In this document: one piece after another, positions 23,882 through 39,621 of the stretch
How the letters are laid out: each line of letters opens with the position of its first letter
Numbering within the stretch: position 1 is the stretch's first letter
Assembly (NCBI RefSeq): GCF_024730785.1
Contig: NZ_CP102830.1
Location: 1,798,001-1,862,000, forward strand
Length of the DNA stretch: 64,000 nt
From: Pseudomonas sp. LS44
Lineage (GTDB): Bacteria; Pseudomonadota; Gammaproteobacteria; Pseudomonadales; Pseudomonadaceae
Direction: 5' to 3'
The notes under the pieces: generated by a model
The model's input: only the letters and a program-made list of their open reading frames with translations
Told to the model about the DNA's origin: nothing
Databases searched by the model: none
Position numbers and translations under genes: made by a program

Positions 23882-25447
23882 TTAACGGTTGAAACGCTCG
23901 ACAAGCGCCGATTGGCTTTGAGCAGTCGCGGTCAGTTCACGGCTCAGTTGCGCAGTGTTCTGGGCTTCGCCAGCGGTTTGGTCGGCGAGTTGCGCGATGT
24001 TGGTGATGTTGCGATTGATCTCATCGGCCACCGCACTCTGTTCTTCTGCGGCCGCGGCGATCTGGTTGGCCATGTCGGTGATGCTGGCGACCGCGTCGCT
24101 GATCCCCAAGAGTGCTTGGTCGGCCTGTTGCACGCGCTCAACGCCCTCGTCCGCCTGACGTCGACCGATCTCCGTTGTCATCACGGCTTCTTCGGCAGTG
24201 CGCTGCAGTTTGGCAATTAGCTGGTGGATCTGCTCGGTGGACTCGGCGGTGCGTTGCGCAAGCGAGCGCACCTCGTCGGCGACGACTGCAAAACCACGGC
24301 CCATCTCGCCAGCCCGGGCGGCTTCGATGGCCGCGTTAAGCGCCAGCAGGTTGGTCTGGTCAGCAATGCCCTTGATCACATCGACCACGCCGCCGATCTC
24401 GTTACTGTCTTGAGCCAGGCGTGTAACGGTTTCTCCGGTTTCGCCCACTGATACCGATAGCCGCTGGATCGCCTCGCGGGTCTCTGCAGCAATGGTGCGA
24501 CCTTGGCTGGTCAGATTGTTGGCCTCTTGGGTAGCGATGGCAGTGCGCGCGACGTTGCTGGCCACTTCCAGTGTGGTTGCGGCCATCTCATTTACGGCGG
24601 TTGCGACCTGCTCGGTCTCGATCCGTTGGCGCTCTAATCCGTTCGAGCTGTTTTGTGCGAGGGAGTTGGCTTGTCCGGCTTGCTGAGTCAGGTTTTCGGC
24701 GCTGTCCTGCAGGCGGGTCAAGCAGGTGCGCAGATGCGCTTCCTGGCTAAGGATCGATAGTTCGAGTCGCCCATGTGGGCCACGGCTGTCGGTGTACATC
24801 TGCGCAATCAGTGGGTCCGAAGTGCTTTTTTCGGCAAGGTGCAACAGGCGACGCAGACCGGCGTTCTGCCCGCTCAGGCTGATCAATCCGAGCGGAATCG
24901 CCAGGGCGGCGGCCAGCGCAAAGCTCCAGCCACTACTCAGCCAGTTGCCTATTACACAACTCAGCAGCGCTACCGCAATGAAAGGCAGCCAGTAACGAAG
25001 TAACGGTAGTAGGCGGTCGCTGAGCGGGATGGCGGGCTGGCCAGCGTTGAGCCGTCGATAGAGAGCCTCAGCGCGGCGTATCTGTTCCGCGCTGGGTTTG
25101 ACCCGCACGGACTCGAAACCCACGACCTGGCTATTTTCCACAACCGGGGTGACGTACGCATTGACCCAATAGTGATCGCCGTTCTTACAGCGATTTTTGA
25201 CGATCCCCATCCACGGTCGACCTTTCTTTAGGGTTGTCCACATGTGGGCGAAGACCGCTGGTGGCACGTCTGGATGGCGCACCAAGTTGTGCGGAGCTCG
25301 TAGCAGTTCGTCATAGCTGAAACCGCTGATGTCCACGAACGCGTCGTTGCAATAGGTGATCTGGCCTTTGAGGTCAGTCGTAGAAATCAGGCGCTGCTCT
25401 GCGGGGAAGCTGCGTTCACGTTGGGTGATGGGCTGATTGTTGCGCAT
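23882..25447 (-). CDS. aer: Aer-type PAS-containing methyl-accepting chemotaxis protein
   Basis: A 521-residue energy/redox taxis receptor. The N-terminal PAS domain (about 10-110) reads [50 protein letters not shown] and is the FAD-binding type of Aer. One hydrophobic hairpin (about 145-190) anchors it with both ends in the cytoplasm. The long helical signalling domain contains the highly conserved [19 protein letters not shown] hairpin and [13 protein letters not shown] residues. The ATG at 25447 ([11 protein letters not shown]) fits Aer homologues; an ATG five codons upstream is possible. It has no periplasmic sensing domain. Confidence 0.9.
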   Translation of the reverse strand: MRNNQPITQRERSFPAEQRLISTTDLKGQITYCNDAFVDISGFSYDELLRAPHNLVRHPDVPPAVFAHMWTTLKKGRPWMGIVKNRCKNGDHYWVNAYVTPVVENSQVVGFESVRVKPSAEQIRRAEALYRRLNAGQPAIPLSDRLLPLLRYWLPFIAVALLSCVIGNWLSSGWSFALAAALAIPLGLISLSGQNAGLRRLLHLAEKSTSDPLIAQMYTDSRGPHGRLELSILSQEAHLRTCLTRLQDSAENLTQQAGQANSLAQNSSNGLERQRIETEQVATAVNEMAATTLEVASNVARTAIATQEANNLTSQGRTIAAETREAIQRLSVSVGETGETVTRLAQDSNEIGGVVDVIKGIADQTNLLALNAAIEAARAGEMGRGFAVVADEVRSLAQRTAESTEQIHQLIAKLQRTAEEAVMTTEIGRRQADEGVERVQQADQALLGISDAVASITDMANQIAAAAEEQSAVADEINRNITNIAQLADQTAGEAQNTAQLSRELTATAQSQSALVERFNR

Positions 25448-25639
25448 TAGAAGGGCATCCATTGGTAGCTGGCCCAGCTATCGGCCGAGAGCCGGAAAAG
25501 TTAAGCCACGTTAGCTACCACGGGTTCAGCACGCTGGATGTGCTGGCCTCTCCGCCTGTAGGTGAGAACCAGGCTCCGCTGGCCGGGGGTTCGAGATCAC
25601 TAATGCAGGAAGGCGCGGCGCCCGGGGCCGCGCTGATCT

Positions 25640-28381
<2,742 letters not shown>

Positions 28382-28538
28382 TTTTGTCTCCTTGTGGCCC
28401 GCGCGACACGGGCTCGGGTAACGATGCAGGAGCTTTGACGCTAGTTCGGTTTGCTCCGGCCTGCCTGTTTAACTGGACCGGCTGGCACCGTTCCGGTTCC
28501 TTGTTCCGCTATCATGCGCGGCCTTAGGAGAAGCCTCG

Positions 28539-29588
28539 ATGAACTCTTTGTTATTGCATTGCCGCCCCGGGTTCGAGGGCGAGGTCTGCTCGGAAATCAG
28601 TGAGCACGCCGCCCGCTTGAACGTCGCCGGCTATGCCAAGGCCAAGCCGAACAGCGCGTGCGCCGAATTCGTCTGCAGCGAAGCGGGCGGTGCCGAGCAG
28701 CTGATGCGTGGACAGCGCTTCAATCGCCTGATATTCGCCCGCCAGTGGGCACGGGGCGAATTCGTCGCGCTGCCGGAAAGCGACCGCATCAGCGTGTTGC
28801 TCGAGGCGCTGGCCGAGTTCCCGGTGTGCGGCAGCCTGTGGCTGGAGGTGCTGGACACCAACGACGGCAAGGAATTGTCGAACTTCTGCAAGAAATTCGA
28901 GGCGCCGCTGCGCAAGGCGCTGAGCAAGGCCGGCAAGTTGGTGGAAGACCCGCATAAACCGCGTCTACTGCTGACCTTCAAAAGCGGCCGGGAAGTGTTC
29001 GTCGGCTTGGCCGAAGCGAACAATTCGGCGATGTGGCCCATGGGCATTCCGCGCCTGAAGTTTCCCCGCGAGGCGCCGAGCCGCTCGACTCTCAAGCTCG
29101 AGGAAGCCTGGCACTTCTTCATTCCGCGCGAGCAGTGGGATGAGCGCCTGTCTGACGAAATGACTGGCGTTGATCTAGGTGCCGCACCAGGGGGCTGGAC
29201 CTATCAACTGGTGCGCCGCGGCATGCTGGTGACCGCCATCGACAATGGTCCGATGGCCGAAAGCCTGATGGATACCGGTCTGGTCCAGCATCTGATGGTC
29301 GACGGCTTCACCTGGAAGCCCAAGCAGCCGGTGGACTGGATGGTCTGCGACATCGTCGAGAAGCCGGCGCGCAACGCCGCGCTGCTGGAAACCTGGATCG
29401 GCGAAGGCCTGTGCCGCGAGGCCGTGGTCAACCTCAAATTGCCGATGAAGCAGCGCTACGCCGAAGTGCGGCGCTTGTTGCAGCGGATGGAAGAAGGCTT
29501 CGCCGCCCGCAAGATCAAAGTCTCGATCGCCTGCAAGCAGCTGTATCACGACCGCGAGGAAGTGACCTGCCACCTGCGGCGCCTGTAG
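28539..29588 (+). CDS. rlmM: 23S rRNA 2'-O-ribose C2498 methyltransferase RlmM
   Basis: A 349-residue enzyme. The N-terminal THUMP-like/ferredoxin-like part precedes a Rossmann methyltransferase domain with VDLGAAPGGWTYQLVRRG, the SAM-binding motif I of the FtsJ class; LMVDGFTWKPKQPVDWMVCDIVEKP and VNLKLPMKQRYAEV carry the K-D-K-E type catalytic residues. The size and the order of the two domains fit RlmM (YgdE). ATG at 28539 preceded by TAGGAGAAGCC. Confidence 0.95.
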   Translation: MNSLLLHCRPGFEGEVCSEISEHAARLNVAGYAKAKPNSACAEFVCSEAGGAEQLMRGQRFNRLIFARQWARGEFVALPESDRISVLLEALAEFPVCGSLWLEVLDTNDGKELSNFCKKFEAPLRKALSKAGKLVEDPHKPRLLLTFKSGREVFVGLAEANNSAMWPMGIPRLKFPREAPSRSTLKLEEAWHFFIPREQWDERLSDEMTGVDLGAAPGGWTYQLVRRGMLVTAIDNGPMAESLMDTGLVQHLMVDGFTWKPKQPVDWMVCDIVEKPARNAALLETWIGEGLCREAVVNLKLPMKQRYAEVRRLLQRMEEGFAARKIKVSIACKQLYHDREEVTCHLRRL

Positions 29589-29599
29589 GCGTTGACTCG

Positions 29600-29656
29600 G
29601 TAGCCCGGATGCAATCCGGGAAATCTATGCCGCCGGTTCCGGATTGCATCCGGGCT
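29600..29656. repeat. REP palindrome (GTAGCCCGGATGCAATCCGG class)
   Basis: GTAGCCCGGATGCAATCCGG (29600-29619) is mirrored by CCGGATTGCATCCGGGCTAC ending at 29656. It lies just after the rlmM stop. The same class recurs at 30607-30669. Confidence 0.85.
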
Positions 29657-29800
29657 ACACAGCGCGCCGCTTCAGCCTTATTGACCAATCCGGTAGTGCG
29701 CCATTCCGCCCTCTAATTGGCGTGATAGCCGCCTGCGCACGGGTTCATCGGTGCTGCGCAATCCCCTAAGATCGCGGGGCATTTCTATTTTGAGGTCGTA

Positions 29801-30598
29801 ATGAAATTTTCCGAATTGAAGCAAGCGGTGCGCGGCAGTGCGTCGAGTGTGGTCGTGCCAGGCAGCTGGGGCCAGGGTCGCGCTGGCTTTGGTGGCCTGG
29901 CGGCGGCGTTGGTGTATGAGGCGATGCGTGCCCGAGTGCCTGCTGAACGCCCGGTGCGCTCGCTGGCGATCACCTTTGTCGGTCCGCTGACGGTGGACGT
30001 ACCGGTGAGCTTCGAAGTCGAAGTGCTGCGCGAGGGCAAGGCGGTCAGCCAGGTGCTTGGCCGCGCCGTGCAAGATGGCCAGGTAGTGACGCTGGTGCAG
30101 GGCAGCTTCGGTGGCTCCCGCGAATCGGTGATCGATGTTCCCGCCGAGCCGGCTCCGCAAATGCGTCCCGCCGCGGAATGCAGCGAATTGCCCTATCTGA
30201 AGGGCGTCACCCCGGAGTTCACTCAGCATCTGGCGATGCGCTGGGCGGTGGGTGGCATGCCGTTCAGCAACGTGGCGAATCGGCAGATGGGTGGTTGGGT
30301 GCGTTTTCGCACTGAAAGCGAAGATCGCCCGGTGGATGAGGCCGATCTGCTGGCGCTGGTCGATGCCTGGCCGCCAGCCCTACTGCAGTTCTTGAGCGCC
30401 CGCGCCCCGGGCAGTTCGCTGACCTGGACCATCGAGTTCGTGCAGCCGGTGCCAACCGTGAGCACATTCGACTGGTGCCAGTATCTGGCGGATATCGACT
30501 ACGCCCGCGATGGCTATGGTCATGTTGCAGCCAAGCTGTGGAGCCCCAGCGGCGAGCTGGTCGCTATCAGCCGGCAGACCGTAACGGTGTTCGCTTAG
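29801..30598 (+). CDS. Acyl-CoA thioesterase family protein (TesB-like double hotdog)
   Basis: A 265-residue protein with two hotdog halves. AGFGGLAAALVYEAMRA and RSLAITFVGPLTVDVPVSFEVEVLREGKAVSQVLGR are N-terminal hotdog strands; SLTWTIEFVQPVP and YGHVAAKLWSPSGELVAISRQTVTVFA form the C-terminal one. It matches the thioesterase-like 4HBT_3 family. The substrate is unknown; it stands alone between two REP elements. Confidence 0.82.
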   Translation: MKFSELKQAVRGSASSVVVPGSWGQGRAGFGGLAAALVYEAMRARVPAERPVRSLAITFVGPLTVDVPVSFEVEVLREGKAVSQVLGRAVQDGQVVTLVQGSFGGSRESVIDVPAEPAPQMRPAAECSELPYLKGVTPEFTQHLAMRWAVGGMPFSNVANRQMGGWVRFRTESEDRPVDEADLLALVDAWPPALLQFLSARAPGSSLTWTIEFVQPVPTVSTFDWCQYLADIDYARDGYGHVAAKLWSPSGELVAISRQTVTVFA

Positions 30599-30606
30599 TC
30601 TGCTTA

Positions 30607-30669
30607 GTAGCCCGGATGCAATCCGGGGAGCGGTGCCGTCAGCTTCCCCCCGGATTACACCCGGGCTAC
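30607..30669. repeat. REP palindrome, second copy of the GTAGCCCGGAT class
   Basis: GTAGCCCGGATGCAATCCGG starts at 30607 and its imperfect mirror CCGGATTACACCCGGGCTAC ends at 30669. It separates the convergent thioesterase and tatD genes. Confidence 0.85.
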
Positions 30670-30681
30670 GGATTAACATTT

Positions 30682-31485
30682 TTAGATCACCGGCAAGGCG
30701 AAGAACGCTCGCGCGCAGGCGGTGGTGTGTTCGGCCAGTTGCTCCGGCGTTTCGCCGCGGTGGCGGGCAACTTCGTTAAGCACCTCAGTCAGGAACGCCG
30801 GCTCGTTGTGACCGTGCTTGGGCTTAGGTCGCAACGTGCGTGGTAGCAGGTAGGGCGCATCGCTTTCCAGCATCAAGCGGCCCTGGGGAATTTCCCGCAT
30901 CAGCGGATGCAGATGGGTGCCGCGGCGTTCATCGCACACCCAGCCGGTGATACCGATGTGCAAATCCATATCCAGATACCCGAACAGCGCACGTTTGTCG
31001 GCGGTAAAGCAATGCACCACCGCGGCCGGCAGCTGATCGCGAAAATCGCGAAGAATTTCCCGCAGGCGCTGATCGGCCTCGCGCTCGTGCAGGAACACCG
31101 GCAGTTGTAGCTCGACGGCTAGCGCCAGCTGCTCCTCCAGCGCCTTTTCTTGTTGGGGCCGGGGAGAGAAGTCGCGGTTGAAATCCAGACCGCATTCACC
31201 CACGGCGCGCACTAGCGGTTCGCGCAACAGCGCTTCCAGTTGTGCGCTGCTGGCGCGGGTCCAGGTGCTGGAGTCATGGGGGTGAACGCCGGCGGTGCAG
31301 AACAACCGGGTGGCGCTGGCGTCCAGCTGGTGACAAAGGGCCAGGGCCTGCTCGCTGCCGGCGAGACTTGTGCCGGTGAGCACTAACTGACAAACACCCG
31401 CCTGATAGGCTCGCTCGAGCACGGCGTCGGGCGCTTTGGCGAGGCTGGCGTGGGTCAGATTGACGCCGATATCGATGAGTTGCAT
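30682..31485 (-). CDS. tatD: TatD-family metal-dependent DNase
   Basis: A 267-residue TIM-barrel hydrolase. The usual TatD HxH near the N-terminus is absent: the start reads [15 protein letters not shown], as in the TatD/E. coli-type branch where it becomes [48 protein letters not shown] and [12 protein letters not shown] are the conserved metal-site segments. Start chosen at 31485. It probably acts as a 3'-5' DNase in repair. Confidence 0.92.
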   Translation of the reverse strand: MQLIDIGVNLTHASLAKAPDAVLERAYQAGVCQLVLTGTSLAGSEQALALCHQLDASATRLFCTAGVHPHDSSTWTRASSAQLEALLREPLVRAVGECGLDFNRDFSPRPQQEKALEEQLALAVELQLPVFLHEREADQRLREILRDFRDQLPAAVVHCFTADKRALFGYLDMDLHIGITGWVCDERRGTHLHPLMREIPQGRLMLESDAPYLLPRTLRPKPKHGHNEPAFLTEVLNEVARHRGETPEQLAEHTTACARAFFALPVI

Positions 31486-31720
31486 GGTTCTACCTGCTAA
31501 CAAAGGTGAGCAGCATATCAAAGCAATGACTTTGTAAATAATTTGAACAATTACATATAGTTAGTGTCTGTTGTTAACGCTTTTTCCGACGTTCGGGTTG
31601 GCATCGTCGGCGCGCTGTGCGAACCTCCGCGCCCCTCACGCAGGGGAGTTTCCCTGAATTGCGTAGTGCTCTTAGACGATCGGTGGCCCGTAATTTGGAC
31701 CGATCCGCCCCGGAGATTGG

Positions 31721-33136
31721 ATGACGCGACCGCTGTTTTTGCTGTTCTGCCTGTTGCTGCTGCCGTTGCCGGCGGCCGCACGTTTGGTCGAACCAGCCGA
31801 ATCCTGGCAGCACGCGGCCAGTACTCGTGATCTCGCCGAGATCCGTGGTAGCAGGGTGCTGCGCGTCTTGGTCAATCAGAGTCGCAACAGCTCCGGCGAG
31901 GTCAAGGGGCAGAGCATTGGGATCGAATACCACCGCCTGCGTGCATTCGAGCAATACCTCAATAGCCAAGCCCGCGATAGCCGCACCCTGACCCTGAAGA
32001 TCATTCCCAAAGCCAAGGACCAGCTGCTGGCCGCCTTGCAGCGCGGCGAGGGCGATCTCGTCGCCCCGGGTGAATTGCTCGACGCACACAGCGGCCAGAG
32101 CGTCAGCCCCACCGATGCGTTCCGCACTAACGTGCCCTTGGTGCTGGTTAGCCGCCAGGGCGACCGCCGTTATCAGCGTCTTGAGCAGTTGGCCGGACGC
32201 AGCCTGGCCCTGCCAGTTGGCAGTGCGGCCGGGGAGGCGTTGCGCGCGGTCAATCAGAAGCTCGCCGAGCGCAAGCTGGCGCCGATGATGATCGAATGGG
32301 TCGATCCCAGCCTGGCGGTCGAGGACGTGCTGGAGATGGTGCAGGCCGGTATTTTGCCGCGCACCGCGGTCGAGCTGCCGATTGCCGAGCGCTGGGCCAA
32401 GGTGATGCCCAAGTTGCGCATCGACAAGCAATTGGTGCTGAGTAAACAGGGCAACATGAGTTGGTTCGTGCGCCGCGATGCACCGATGCTGCGGGCCAGC
32501 GTCAACAACTTCATCAAGGCCTATCACATGCCGACTGATCAAGATGCCGACTTCTTGCGCGTCTATCGGCGTCTGTATCAAGTGCATTCGCCGCTCGGAC
32601 GGGTAGAGCGGCAACGTCTGGAAAAAGTCCGTCCGACGCTCCAGCGCTATGCCGAGCAACACGATTTCGATTGGCTGGCGCTGGCTGCCTTGGCCTTCAA
32701 GGAATCGACTATGAATCCGGCAGCTCGGGGTGTCGGCGGGGCGACCGGGCTGATGCAGATCACCCCGGCCGCGGCGCGCAGCGTCGGGGTCGGCAATGTG
32801 CAGTCGCTGGACGGCAACGTCCAAGCCAGCGCCAAGTACCTGGCCATGCTTCGCCGCAACTACTTCAACAGTTCGCAGATCAAGCCGCGCGATAAGCTGG
32901 CCTTCACCCTGGCCGCCTACAACCTCGGCCCGGCGCGGGTACAAAGCTTGCGCGCCGAGGCTCGTCGACGAGGCTTGAACAACAACCAATGGTTCTTCCA
33001 GGTCGAGCGTATCGCCATGGACCAGTTGGGCATGGGCGTCGTCAGTTACGTCAACGCGGTGAACAAGTACTACCTGACCTACGACCGTGAGCGCGATTCG
33101 TTGGAACGCCAGGTGAAGCGTATCAGTGCACGCTGA
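31721..33136 (+). CDS. MltF-like membrane-bound lytic transglycosylase
   Basis: A 471-residue exported protein. MTRPLFLLFCLLLLPLPAAA is a signal peptide. Residues about 40-270 are an SBP_bac_3-type domain (RVLRVLVNQSRN ... GDLVAPGELL). The C-terminal SLT domain has the catalytic Glu in LAALAFKESTMNPAARG, GATGLMQITPAAA and AFTLAAYNLGPARV. This two-domain order is that of MltF, which cleaves peptidoglycan glycan strands to 1,6-anhydroMurNAc ends. It differs from the main MltF in length and is probably a paralogue, so I give no symbol. Confidence 0.88.
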   Translation: MTRPLFLLFCLLLLPLPAAARLVEPAESWQHAASTRDLAEIRGSRVLRVLVNQSRNSSGEVKGQSIGIEYHRLRAFEQYLNSQARDSRTLTLKIIPKAKDQLLAALQRGEGDLVAPGELLDAHSGQSVSPTDAFRTNVPLVLVSRQGDRRYQRLEQLAGRSLALPVGSAAGEALRAVNQKLAERKLAPMMIEWVDPSLAVEDVLEMVQAGILPRTAVELPIAERWAKVMPKLRIDKQLVLSKQGNMSWFVRRDAPMLRASVNNFIKAYHMPTDQDADFLRVYRRLYQVHSPLGRVERQRLEKVRPTLQRYAEQHDFDWLALAALAFKESTMNPAARGVGGATGLMQITPAAARSVGVGNVQSLDGNVQASAKYLAMLRRNYFNSSQIKPRDKLAFTLAAYNLGPARVQSLRAEARRRGLNNNQWFFQVERIAMDQLGMGVVSYVNAVNKYYLTYDRERDSLERQVKRISAR

Positions 33137-33243
33137 ATATCTAATTATTCGATATGTATCTCGGGTTTTTTCCGCTGTTAATATCGAGTCAATAATTTAG
33201 GCTAGCCTCCGTAAACCCACTCAGGAAAAGGACGCGAGCCGCT

Positions 33244-33678
33244 ATGAACGCCACTATCAAAGCTGTTTTTTCCACTCACGCCGGTTACGGCATCACTCTG
33301 CTGCGTGTCGTCACGGGTTTGACCTTTGTCGCCCATGGTTCGCAAAAGCTGTTCGCTTGGTTCGGTGGCCACGGTTTGGCTGGTACCGGCCAATGGATGG
33401 AAAGCATAGGCATCACCCCGGGCTACCTGATGGCCTTGTTGGCCGGCAGTGCCGAGTTCTTCGGCGGCCTGGCGCTGGTGATCGGCCTGCTAGTGCGTCC
33501 GGCGGCGGCTGCACTGATCGTGGCGATGCTGGTGGCGATTGCCAGCGTGCACTGGGTGAATGGCTTCTTCATCACTGCCAACGGGTTTGAGTACGCGATG
33601 ATCCTCGGCCTGATCAGCGCCGTGTTGCTGATTGAGGGGGGCGGCAAGCTGTCGCTGGACCGCCAGATCGCCAACTGA
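33244..33678 (+). CDS. DoxX family membrane protein
   Basis: A 144-residue protein with four hydrophobic helices. GITLLRVVTGLTFVAHGSQKLFAWFGGHGLAGTGQWME is the family N-terminus, followed by LLAGSAEFFGGLALVIGLLVRPAAAALIV. DoxX members are linked to thiol and redox homeostasis, but the role here is unknown. AAAGGACG lies before the ATG. A strong terminator follows. Confidence 0.9.
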   Translation: MNATIKAVFSTHAGYGITLLRVVTGLTFVAHGSQKLFAWFGGHGLAGTGQWMESIGITPGYLMALLAGSAEFFGGLALVIGLLVRPAAAALIVAMLVAIASVHWVNGFFITANGFEYAMILGLISAVLLIEGGGKLSLDRQIAN

Positions 33679-33693
33679 GCGACGCCGGTATAA

Positions 33694-33727
33694 AACAAAA
33701 GCCCGCGCGATGCGGGCTTTTGTTTTT
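33694..33727. terminator. Bidirectional Rho-independent terminator
   Basis: AACAAAAGCCCGC and GCGGGCTTTTGTTTTT form the stem, with A and T runs on its two sides, placed between the convergent doxX-like gene and lipase 1. Confidence 0.9.
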
Positions 33728-33736
33728 CCGGAGCCG

Positions 33737-34810
<1,074 letters not shown>

Positions 34811-34861
34811 CTAGCGTGAGCCCCGTGTCGAGAGGGGTGGAGCCAGTGCTGCTCAGGGGGT

Positions 34862-34876
34862 GTTACAGGCCGTCAC
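34862..34876. promoter_or_regulatory. Candidate enhancer-binding site of lipase 1
   Basis: GTTAC-AGGCC-GTCAC, a near-perfect dyad, centred about 88 bases upstream of the -24 GG. The same arrangement GTTAC-N5-GTAAC is perfect upstream of the foldase (36135-36149). A sigma-54 enhancer-binding protein of the CbrB/LipR kind is the likely ligand by analogy with P. alcaligenes. Confidence 0.5.
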
Positions 34877-34968
34877 GATGACTGCCCGGTCTGAAAGTGA
34901 CGTTCCCGTCCGCCACTTGGTTTTGCTCCCGACCAGTCGAAAGTTTGCTGGCCAGGAGCCGCCATCGT

Positions 34969-36003
34969 TCAGCTTTTCTTGTCCGCCTGCTGTCTGTGAA
35001 TCTGCTCAGCCGCTTCCAGGCGCATGCGCTCCTGTTCGTTGAAGCCGTCCTCGGCAAGGCGCTTGATCGTCGCGTGCTTGTCGGCCTCGCTCAAGCCGTC
35101 CTCGGCCTCGATGCGGGCTTTCTCTGCGCTGTAGGAGGCGACCCGCTGCTTCCAGGCTGCGCGTTGCTGATCGAGCACTTCCAGGCGGACGGTCGCCTCG
35201 TTGCCCACCAGTTGTTGGCGCAGCGCGCGGATCTGCTCTGGGCTGGCGCCTTGGGCCTGCAGTTCGGCGGTGCGGGCGTGTAGTTCGCCCTGCAGGGAGG
35301 GCAGCACGCTGTCTTTCACCTCGTCGGGCAGGCTGTCGCGCAGCCGGTCGATGGCGGCCCCTTTGACGTCGGAGGGCAGGCTATCGTCGCGCAGGATCGC
35401 CATGCGCTCGAGGTTGAAGCGGTTGTAGGCTTCTTCCTGGCCGAAGAATGCTGCGTGCACCTCGGGGCTGAAGACCCGCGCGCGCAGGTCGTGCGCCGCG
35501 GTTTCGCGGCGACGGATAGCATCGAGGTCGGCAAGCACCGGCAGATCGCGCTCCAGCAGTACCAGTTCACGTTTGTATTGCAGGTACTGCTCGAGTATCA
35601 CCAGCGCCTGGTCTTCGGCCGGTTGGTCGAGAACCGCGGCGATGTAGTCACGCAGGCGTTGGATGCTGGTTTTCATCGGCTCTTCGCCGATGGCGGCGAG
35701 GAAGTAGTCGAACAGATTGCGGATGTCCTGGCTGATCACCAGATTGCCGGCTTCGTCGACTTCGAGTCGTCCGTCGATTTCGGTACCGCGAAAGGATGGT
35801 GGCATCGGTGCGACCTTGGGCGGCAGGGGCGCGATACGAGGAGCTGTTTCGATTGGCGCCTGCGGGGCGCCGGGCGAGGTTTCCAGGCCTGTCGCGGGGG
35901 CGGCGGCAGTCTCTTGTGGCGCGGACGGAGTCTTCGGGAAATATAGGAAGGCAGCGATTGCGGCGATGAAGGTGATCGGCAACAGCACTAGCAATTTCTT
36001 CAC
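34969..36003 (-). CDS. lifO: Lipase-specific foldase (lipase chaperone)
   Basis: A 344-residue inner-membrane-anchored steric chaperone. GTG start at 36003 with AAGGA seven bases before it; [21 protein letters not shown] is the membrane anchor, then a Pro/Ala-rich linker (about 24-70). The chaperone motif Rx2FDY(F/C)Lx(A) is present as [10 protein letters not shown] at 95-104, followed by the long helical embrace of the lipase. It releases folded lipase for secretion. It is placed between lipase 2 and lipase 1 rather than after its only partner, and probably serves all three. The longer upstream frame was rejected. Confidence 0.95.
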   Translation of the reverse strand: MKKLLVLLPITFIAAIAAFLYFPKTPSAPQETAAAPATGLETSPGAPQAPIETAPRIAPLPPKVAPMPPSFRGTEIDGRLEVDEAGNLVISQDIRNLFDYFLAAIGEEPMKTSIQRLRDYIAAVLDQPAEDQALVILEQYLQYKRELVLLERDLPVLADLDAIRRRETAAHDLRARVFSPEVHAAFFGQEEAYNRFNLERMAILRDDSLPSDVKGAAIDRLRDSLPDEVKDSVLPSLQGELHARTAELQAQGASPEQIRALRQQLVGNEATVRLEVLDQQRAAWKQRVASYSAEKARIEAEDGLSEADKHATIKRLAEDGFNEQERMRLEAAEQIHRQQADKKS

Positions 36004-36041
36004 AGGGCGGTCCTTGGGCTGATATCGAGCGCTAGCGAGGC

Positions 36042-36057
36042 AGCACAAGCCGTGCCA
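36042..36057 (-). promoter_or_regulatory. sigma-54-like -24/-12 element of the foldase
   Basis: The minus strand reads TGGCACG-GCTT-GTGCT from 36057 to 36042, a full match to TGGCACG-N4-nTGC(A/T) apart from one base. The predicted start near 36031 leaves a 28-base leader to the GTG start at 36003. It lies in the 180-base gap after lipase 2. Confidence 0.7.
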
Positions 36058-36134
36058 GGGGCTGGCAGGTGTGCGCGGAGCCCTTTGCGCCGGGCATCTG
36101 GCTGCTTTGGCGGGAAGCGAGCGAAATCGACAGG

Positions 36135-36149
36135 GTTACGGTGGGTAAC
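36135..36149. promoter_or_regulatory. Candidate enhancer-binding site of the foldase
   Basis: A perfect dyad GTTAC-GGTGG-GTAAC, centred 86 bases upstream of the -24 GG of the foldase promoter. It is the best copy of the element also seen before lipases 1 and 3. Confidence 0.55.
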
Positions 36150-36183
36150 GATGGGCGGGACGCGCTGCACCCCGCCCATTGGG

Positions 36184-38373
<2,190 letters not shown>

Positions 38374-38550
38374 GAAGTACTGACGTCAGATGTGGAACAA
38401 GCTACTTGGAGTAGCAAAAAAAAGCTTTTGGATCAATGGCTTGCAACCCATATGGGTAGGTATAAAGAGGTTTTGGATGCTGGCCACAGGCCGCCTTTCA
38501 CGCAGGGCTAACCCTTGTGGGTGATCTTCTGGCAGCCGTCGTCGGCAGGA

Positions 38551-39096
38551 CTACGGGTAGTCGGCCTTGCTGTTACCGCCTAGGCGCCATTGGCCAACTG
38601 ATTGGTAGTTCGAACCCGCTCCCGCTGTGGCTCGCGACACGAACAGCGCGAACTGTTCAACCTGCCAAGTCAAGTCGGGAGGCGTGATGGCATGTGGGAG
38701 GCGCCGGCAATGCCGTGCAAGGGTGAGGTGGGGGCGATAGCGACGGGTCTCCAGCTCGAATCCGGCCAGCAGCAGACGCTCGTGCAACTCATGTTCGAGC
38801 TCCAGCAGTTCGCTCGGCACCTGGCTGGGAGCCAGGTACAGCAGGCCGTTGCCCCAGCGGCCGAGGCTATCCAGGCTGAGTACGAAAGGGGGCGTTTCGA
38901 TCCCGGCGGCAAGGCCATGGAGCTCGTCGAGTCGTCCCCGGGGCTGGGCACCGAGGAAGGTGAGAGTGATATGCAGATTTTCCTTCGCGACCGGCTTGCC
39001 GTCCAGCGCCAGGCCGTCACGCCAGGCGACCACGGCGTGCGCCAGGTCCGGCGGGCAAGGCAGGGCAAAAAACAGGCGCAGGGGGGGCGTGCTCAT
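38551..39096 (-). CDS. thpR: RNA 2',3'-cyclic phosphodiesterase
   Basis: A 181-residue member of the 2H/LigT family. The two catalytic HxTx motifs are HITLTF (about 42) and HLTLAR (about 127). Start at 39096 (MSTPPLRLFFAL); the longer frame lacks similarity. Located upstream of the lipase cluster as in P. aeruginosa (from memory). It acts on 2',3'-cyclic phosphate RNA ends or 2',5' linkages. Confidence 0.93.
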   Translation of the reverse strand: MSTPPLRLFFALPCPPDLAHAVVAWRDGLALDGKPVAKENLHITLTFLGAQPRGRLDELHGLAAGIETPPFVLSLDSLGRWGNGLLYLAPSQVPSELLELEHELHERLLLAGFELETRRYRPHLTLARHCRRLPHAITPPDLTWQVEQFALFVSRATAGAGSNYQSVGQWRLGGNSKADYP

Positions 39097-39288
39097 CGTC
39101 TGGCTCCAGGGGCGCGGCCTTGACAGTATTGCGCGGCTCTTCATAGGATTCCGCTCATTGCGCCGATTTAGTCAGCTACTTGCGGGGCGCAGAGGTCGAT
39201 GTCTAGGCCTCGAAATACCGCTAAAGCGCTGGTTCGGTGTCGCCTCTCACCGCTGCCCAGCGGGATTCTCGAGGCGGAGACCTACACC

Positions 39289-39621
39289 ATGAGCTGCCCC
39301 CAACCGCAGATTCGTCTGACACCGCTGACCAGCGGTCCGTTGCTGCGCAACCCGAAAGTGCTGCTCGGCGGCGAACATCAGCCCACCTTGCTGCGTTATC
39401 TCGACGGCTGGCCGAAGCGCTGGCATCGCCCCTACACCCTGTTGATCCAGTTTGCCCGTGAAGGTGAATCGCTGGCGCGCTTTGCCGACGACAGTTTCGA
39501 TCTGGCGGTGGTGCAGACGCCGGCGGCCGGGCAGTTGGCCGAACTGGTCAGCCAGCTGACCCGGGTTGCTCGCCAGGGCTTGATTACGCGGCGCCCGCTG
39601 GGCTTGACCCTTCAGGGGTAG
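39289..39621 (+). CDS. Conserved hypothetical protein
   Basis: A 110-residue protein starting MSCPQPQIRLTPLTSGPLLRNP. FADDSFDLAVVQTPAAGQLAELVSQLTRVARQGLITRR resembles the motif IV region of class I methyltransferases, but there is no SAM-binding glycine motif, so it may be a degenerate methyltransferase-like domain. Function unknown. It is convergent with greB and its last ten bases overlap the end of greB. Confidence 0.7.
   Translation: MSCPQPQIRLTPLTSGPLLRNPKVLLGGEHQPTLLRYLDGWPKRWHRPYTLLIQFAREGESLARFADDSFDLAVVQTPAAGQLAELVSQLTRVARQGLITRRPLGLTLQG

Noticed and set aside
31574..32989. Minus-strand frame of 471 codons opposite the MltF-like gene
   Set aside because: The plus strand has a signal peptide, an SBP domain and an SLT domain with catalytic Glu, so the minus frame is a shadow.
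38401..38428. Hairpin GCTACT-TGG-AGTAGC with an A run taken as a terminator
   Set aside because: For the minus-strand genes the T run would precede the stem, and no plus-strand gene ends there.
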